Below the pieces are notes generated by a model. The model did not search any database. It was not told the origin of the DNA and saw only the letters and a list, made by a program, of their open reading frames with translations. Made by a program: the position numbers and the translations under genes. This document shows positions 58,602-64,000 of a stretch of 64,000 nt of DNA, piece by piece. The stretch lies in the NCBI GenBank assembly GCA_029532415.1, contig JAQOTA010000034.1, forward strand, positions 186,001-250,000. Reading direction: 5' to 3'. This stretch comes from Marasmius tenuissimus (lineage: Eukaryota > Basidiomycota > Agaricomycetes > Agaricales > Marasmiaceae). Every line of letters begins with the position of its first letter. Within the stretch, counting starts at the first letter, position 1.

Positions 58602-59167
58602 CAGTCATCTACCGGTCAATGATACAAGATCAGTCAATGATACAAACAAGTTTTTTGCACCTTGCCCTCATTATACCACTCTCAAATATTTACTTGAGAC
58701 CAGAATATGTATCTCTTATTGTATCACATTGTTTCTGCGATGATATAGATGCAGGAAAATATTCAGAAAAATGATTACTGGACTTCTTGGGACTATTTTG
58801 GGGCTGGAGAAGGTATTTCGGGATCCTGGACCTTGTGCTTCGAGTTATTTACTGAATCAGGCCTATAAAACATAACCTTGGCCCTCTTTTGTGTGCCAAG
58901 GGTGTGGAAGACTTGTCCCATCGAGTATGTCTCCTTCCCCGCCAGATTTTGGCGCATTGATGGGAAATTCCCACCCGCCAAACTTTGTATCAAATTCACC
59001 GATTTCACTGTTTGCGATGGCCCGGTCGTTCCTCCACCAAAAGCGACACTATGATGGCTGATAATATGTATTGGAGGGTATATAAAGACTGTGGATTGCT
59101 CAGAATAGGGTGGAATATCGGGGTGTCTCATCTTTACGATGTTGTATCATTGACCGGTAGATGACTG
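58602..59167. mobile_element. 566-bp non-autonomous Tc1/mariner-like (pogo/Fot-type) element
   Basis: Perfect 26-bp terminal inverted repeats (cagtcatctaccggtcaatg... at 58602, complement ending 59167), each flanked by TA. Part of the terminal sequence (agtcaatgatacaa) recurs just inside the left end at about 58632-58645. CAGT ends with TA target sites are typical of Tc1/mariner-pogo-Fot elements. A minus-strand frame (58793-59131) inside shows no recognisable transposase motif, so it is probably a MITE. Confidence 0.88.
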
Positions 59168-60073
59168 TAATCTATGCTACTCCGAATGTTCCAGGTACGA
59201 CTTCCCACTAGGCACCGTACAATCACATAAGGACCGTTGTGTTCTGTCAATGCTCAAGCGCTCACTGGTCAGTGCCCGGCTGTCGCCTACAAATACGTAG
59301 ACAGGGTGTACTACGGTGTCTTGATGCATAGTAACCGAGTTGTCCCCACAATAATGATCTTCGTTAGGGATATTCCGATCAGTGTGATTTACTCTCTTCT
59401 GATGCAATCGGGGCCGGTCATCGGGGGAACGACCGTGTTTGCGTGGCCCTTCAGGTAGCTCCAGGGGGACTCAAGAGTTACATGGCTCAACCTAATGTCT
59501 ATGGAGCAACTGGGTCCTGGGGGGTCGTACTGGGTCGTACTCTGCTTCGGAAGCCCGGGGGCCGGCGCGAATCAGGCCGGGCATGCTCGAATGGGCTAGT
59601 CTAACTTGTAAATCTTACCACCCAGGGACGAAAATGATGGCCAGGGAAGGACAGTTGTCACTTATTGTTCACGCACATGCAAAGTCTAGCTCGGCCCTCG
59701 GGCCTCGAAACGTTCCACGTGCGATAGAGGAGAATGGCCTTCCAAGGACCTTGGGACTCGGAGAGCTCGAGATATTTGAGAACGAATCCATACGTTTTTA
59801 TTGTCAAAGCCAATAGCACACAAAGTACGATCATGAATGTTCCGCTGCCTTGCTCAAAGTGAATGAGCGGCGTCAATACCGAGGAACGCGGCCTCGGTAT
59901 ATTAATCAAGAAATAGGCGGCAGGGGGTAGCCGTCCAGATGAGTGGGTGTATGTACAATACTTGTTCTTCTACTGTCCGAGTTGAAAGGACCTCCGAGGG
60001 GTCCTAGGGTATCCCGCTAGCTTGCGTCCTGGGCTATCCAAAGGCCGGTTGGGACCTCAAGACCTCTTGGTCA
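59168..60073. other. Intergenic, no supported gene
   Basis: About 0.9 kb between the mariner-like element and the 7TM gene. Includes a short direct duplication ggggtcgtactgggtcgtact at about 59520-59540. No gene recognised. Confidence 0.4.
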
Positions 60074-62358
60074 TCAGAGAGCTCGATGTGCCTAAGATTC
60101 AGTAGATGGTTTGGCTTCAGGGTCGATAAAAAGTTGACTTGCTGAATCGGACGTACCTTCATCTCGTATTCGTTGGCAACGAATGTCTCAACGTCTTGTT
60201 TAATGGCGATATGTCGCTAGAGATCTCCACAATCAGAACTTTTCACCATCGACGGAGCATCAAGAGATAAACAAAACTCACCACCCCAGAATCACTGTCG
60301 GAGGTGACCACGGGCCGGCCACTGCGGTTTTGGTTGTTATCGAGAGATACGTTGGCGAGAGAGTGAGTTGTGCCGGAAGTCTGATTCCGCAGTTCCGAAC
60401 GTGCGTTCAGCCTAACAAAAAGGTCAGAGACGGGGTAAATTTGAGCTTGCCGAAGGCAAAAGCAAAAACTCACGTCGCGAGCAGCGAGATCGAGTAGACT
60501 AGACCGGAAGCAGTCAGTCCGAGATCTCAGCTGAAAAGCAGCCTTTAACTTACAGCGAGCAAGTGTGGAGTAGAAGGTGATGTAAACGAATGTGTTGGGA
60601 AAGACAGAAATCTAAAGAGGGGGCTGAGTTGAGGACGCAAAGGTAGCTTCATGATTCGAAGGCTTACTGTGATGAGAGAAAGGATGGCGCAGGCCCTATT
60701 CAAGATCGAAGTGAGATACCCGGACGGACAGTAAAACAGAAGGGACTCACGTCGTGAGCGAACCCGTCCTCACGCAGAACAAAATCAAACGGTTCACAAT
60801 AGCATCCGTCCTGTACACAATGATGGATCAGTAGTGAGCTGTCGTCGTAGGAATAAGACATACCTCCTCATACCAGACTTGGACGACCAGAGATAGAACG
60901 ACAAGGCTGTAGTGATGCCCAAGTCGCTGACAGCCCCGAGAACATTGACGGCCCTTGAAAACCCCTACAACCATCCTTAGAAACTCATATAGCCAAAGCT
61001 TTGGCGAAAGGTCAACGCACGCCGACTTTACCGAGCTCCGCGAAAGTGGTAAAATGCCATCTGGGAGAAGGGCGGAATTAGAGGGGAAGAAAACCATTAA
61101 ATCATGATACCCACGCCTTGGCAAAGTAAGCTGGACAGGATTCTCTTAGTCTCAAGGTCAAGGTGATACGACGACAGTGATGAAGACTCACCGACGGTGA
61201 CCGAGAAGAGGCCCAAAACCGGAAGAAGCTAATGGCGGAGATGAGGGTGCGGGGTACGGGGTAATTTCAACACCACGTACCACAACGCTGACGACGTATA
61301 CGTTCTTGTGGCTCACTAAATAGCCAACTTCAGCTCACCGACGAAGGGCGAGGAAAGGGAGTCACTTACAGACCCAGACACGGTAAGCCAAGAACCTGAT
61401 CGAGGGACGTTCGTCGTAAGCGCTTGTAAACATGTGCAAGACAGTGAGGCCTACGTTTGAACAATCAAACCAATGAAGCCCTGAACAGCAAATAATTAGC
61501 ATGTGCAATGGCGTAGATCCAGAGGGACCGCGGTGATGCAACCCACCGACAACAAAACCATCATCTATCACGCAGGCCGAGAGGAGAACACAACATTGAA
61601 CAAGACCTTCCATCAGCCGCCGCAGTCAAACGGAGATGGTCACGGCCGCCTTACCAAGATACTCCTGTTAGATCGCGGGCAGAGTGCATTGAGACGACGA
61701 TCACGGTCTGCTCAAGTGTGAACGTACCAGACAAGAGTCCCCAAGATGACCGGATTACCGAAGTTTGAAACGAGGTACGTGTAGAGTAGGTGCGAAAGCA
61801 TGATTTGATGGACGGTGTCAAGCGCACTGAAAGAGGAACTTCAAACCCGATCCCGGTGAGACCATGGTGGAAGCAGCGTACTAGACTACGCCGACCTGCA
61901 TGTGCGTGTATTAGAGAGCGGGTACGAAGACAGCGGGAAGGACTTACCATGACGTTCAAGATGGGCCTATCGACTTTGAAATATTGCTGGGTACGGGTAT
62001 TGAGTCCAGTATCTCTTGCGGTCGGGAGCGAAGTTGCGTACCAAGAAATAGTTGTAAGTCTGAATGGTGGTGATACCCCACATCCTGAAGAGGCAGCGGT
62101 GCCAGTGAGCAGGGACCATCGAGGCACTGGATAAAATCAACTTACGCTCCAGCGAGGCTATAGGACGACGAGGGACCAGTGCCGGTAATGAGTGGTATCT
62201 CGCACATTGCTAAAGAGCCATGTACTCACGTTGTACCGACGAACAAGCAACCCATCTAGAAAAACTTCAGAGGTGTAGGAGGTACAGTAATTGAATTCAG
62301 GAGTACTAACCGTGTTGTCGAGAGGGGGAAAAGCGATCGGCTCACAGGGTGTTGCCAT
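60074..62358 (-). CDS. DUF6534-type 7TM membrane protein
   Basis: A minus-strand gene of many short exons starts with ATG at 62358 (MATPCEPIAFPPLDNT). Spliced pieces in order: MGCLFVGTTLAGA, MWGITTIQTYNYFLQYFKVDR, PILNVMVGVVYALDTVHQIM, YTYLVSNFGNP, GFIGLIVQTFLAYRVW, LLPVLGLFSVTV, AVNVLGAVSDLGITTALSFY, SGMRRTDAIVNRLILFCVRT, ISVFPNTFVYITFYSTLA and VYSISLLATLNARSELR. This order fits, from memory, the seven-helix Agaricomycete family with the DUF6534 C-terminal domain. The soluble tail is Ser/Asn-rich. The 3' end (60074 or slightly lower) depends on the last intron and is uncertain. Receptor-like role is inferred; no ligand known to me. Confidence 0.7.
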
Positions 62359-63433
62359 TGCTGTAAATCGAGTCGCGTCCTAAGGGAAAGGGAACAAGGA
62401 GGAACGAAGGAGATGAGGAACCGGAAGGTCTAGATATATTAGTATATTAGAATTATTGTGGTACATTTACAGAGTCGTTGGTAATGGTGCATCGGCCGGC
62501 TTCCGGAGGCGAAGATTTTGGGCATACGGAGGCTCGTGTTCTTTTCAGGGTAACATGGCCCTGGCATTCGAATATAAGCTTTGAATTTGAGCCCTGATCT
62601 GATCAGTATGTAACGTGAAGATCTGGAAAGAACACTATATGCAAGAGGAGTTTGTATGGAAGTTGGAGAAGCGTGGACAGGCCATCCGAGACTCGGAGCA
62701 AACATCGACAAACCGACAGTTCTCTTCCTCCCACCATAGTGACCACGCATTCTGTCGTAGACACTGCGCTGTGTAACGGCTCCCCTTTTCCAGCGAAGGT
62801 CCTGCTCCCGGAGTTCTCTGAATATTCGAACCAGCTCCGATCATCTGGTAACTCTGGGATAGTACGTCCAAGATCTCGCGTTTCGTTGCTTCGCGAATCC
62901 TAACAGGGGACCCCGAGCTTGGTCATATTTATCTCAAGTCCTCCAATACTTGGAGTGCGAACGAGATCAGCCGCAACACGAAAAATGCCGCCATCGCTTG
63001 GAAGCTCCAGAAGTCCGCCCGGAGATCAATTTGGTTTGAAACCTACGAGGGCCTGATTTACGTCCCAATTGGTGAAACGAACCATAAGGCCAGTTCGGCG
63101 ACAGCTCTTGTGAATTCCTGAATTTCGCTTGTTTGTATTTTCTTTGATTTTCAAGTTCTGATGTGGCACTGAGAACAACTTAATTACGAATGCTCTAATG
63201 TTGTAATACAGTGTAGGCGACACGGCAACAACGGGAACCATTCAGTATGATCTAACACCCACTAGAATTATAACGCGTGTCAGGGAATTCCGCGGATCTC
63301 ATAAAGAATTACTGTAACCGACATCAAACCCAGCACACGGTCATAAGACTCGGCTTCTCTCACAAAACCTGCTAAACACCAACTTCCGTTCTTTATCATT
63401 TTCTCCTCCCGCGCCCACTCTCTCACCACTACC
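62359..63433. promoter_or_regulatory. Shared upstream region of divergent 7TM and P450 genes
   Basis: About 1.07 kb between two divergently transcribed genes. No gene recognised inside. The last 80 bp before the P450 ATG are pyrimidine-rich (cttccgttctttatcatttt, ctcccgcgcc), as in many fungal promoters. Confidence 0.4.
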
Positions 63434-64000
63434 ATGGCTTTCTCCATCACCTTCGTCGATTTTGTTCTAGCAGCCGTTGGGCTCTACTGCGTCGCTCGTT
63501 TAGTTTCTTCAAAGAAGTCCTCACTACCTCTTCCTCCTGGTCCCAAGGGATTGCCCTTGCTCGGAAACCTCCTGGATATGCCCAGCGAGAAAGAATGGCA
63601 CACTTTCGCCAAGTGGGGCCAACAATACGGTGCGACCTGGTCTTCGCCCTTCTGTTCGTCGGCTCACCGCGTTTGTTACCAGGAAAAATCTGCTCTGTAA
63701 CAGGTATGTGGCGTCCTCGATAGCTCCTGCAACCTCTCTGATGACGATCTCGTTCCAGTACTTGGTCAAACCCTCGTCATCTTGAATTCAGCGAACACGG
63801 CCGTCGAAATGCTGGACAAGCACGGCTCTGTGTACTCGGATCGACCTATCATTCCCATGGGAGGTGAACTCGTGGGCTGGAAAAACACCCTGGTTCTGGT
63901 TCCTTATGGAGAACGTTTCCGGAATTATCGTCGTCTTGCCCATCAACTATTTGGGAATGCTGCTCTTATGAAGGGCTTCCATCCTATCGAGGAGCTCGAG
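63434..64000 (+). CDS. Cytochrome P450, 5' part (continues beyond window)
   Basis: Exons 63434-63629, 63683-63703 (21 nt) and 63759 to the window end. N-terminal membrane anchor (VDFVLAAVGLYCVARLV) followed by the proline-rich hinge LPLPPGPKGLPLLGN, then WHTFAKWGQQYG, LGQTLVILNSANTAVEML, YSDRP and YGERFRNYRRLAHQLFG, which matches the helix C WR-type region of mushroom P450s of the CYP64/O-methylsterigmatocystin-oxidoreductase-like group. The I-helix, ExxR and heme-binding Cys lie outside the window. ER-anchored monooxygenase; substrate unknown. Confidence 0.88.

Noticed and set aside
1..64000. tRNA, rRNA, CRISPR arrays, retrotransposon reverse transcriptase or integrase genes
   Set aside because: Looked for characteristic signals and found none that could be supported by eye; a tRNA scan and a repeat-library search would be decisive.

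Overview
The window is genomic DNA from a filamentous basidiomycete, most likely an Agaricomycete. The evidence is: genes broken by many short introns (about 45-70 nt) with GT..AG ends and CTAAC/CTGAC branch points; FunK1-type kinases; fungal NACHT (NLR-like) ATPases; Agaricomycete-type 7TM proteins; a fungal tyrosinase; and the start of a P450. No rRNA, tRNA, CRISPR or prokaryotic-style operon was seen.

About 0-45 kb is a rapidly evolving accessory region. It holds five NACHT genes: three near-identical copies of about 560 aa (3532-5388, 20290-22155, 28900-30763), one of 855 aa (14010-16835) and one of about 1145 aa (40527-44153). It also holds two FunK1 kinases (11089-13267, 23793-26114) and two intact copies of a Zn2Cys6-type nuclear protein (6353-8346, 31715-33705). 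Much of this arose by segmental duplication. Block A (about 2985-9005) and block B (about 28370-34355) carry NACHT + Zn2Cys6 gene + the last exon of a tyrosinase. Block C (about 18200-22195) pairs with 26690-30780. The kinase pair is a further duplication. Block B has the complete tyrosinase (36429-34164, minus strand). Block A has only its last exon, joined inside a broken 7TM gene, so A looks derived from B.

About 38-50 kb is more ordinary: a small unknown gene, a multi-pass membrane protein, an F-box protein and a 19-exon APC-family permease. About 50-60 kb is gene-poor. It has three non-autonomous DNA-transposon-like elements with inverted repeats (52574-53163, 57555-58472, 58602-59167), a small Kex2-type Cys-rich secreted protein and a Thr/Pro-rich secreted repeat protein. 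The right end carries a DUF6534-type 7TM gene (minus strand) and the 5' end of a cytochrome P450.

The likely theme is inference: NACHT ATPases, two with G/N/Q-rich N-terminal motifs resembling fungal amyloid-signalling sequences, sit beside FunK1 kinases and a co-duplicated Zn2Cys6 protein. This could be a fungal self/non-self or innate-immunity cluster expanding by local duplication. All gene models were built by eye from splice signals and paralogue comparison.
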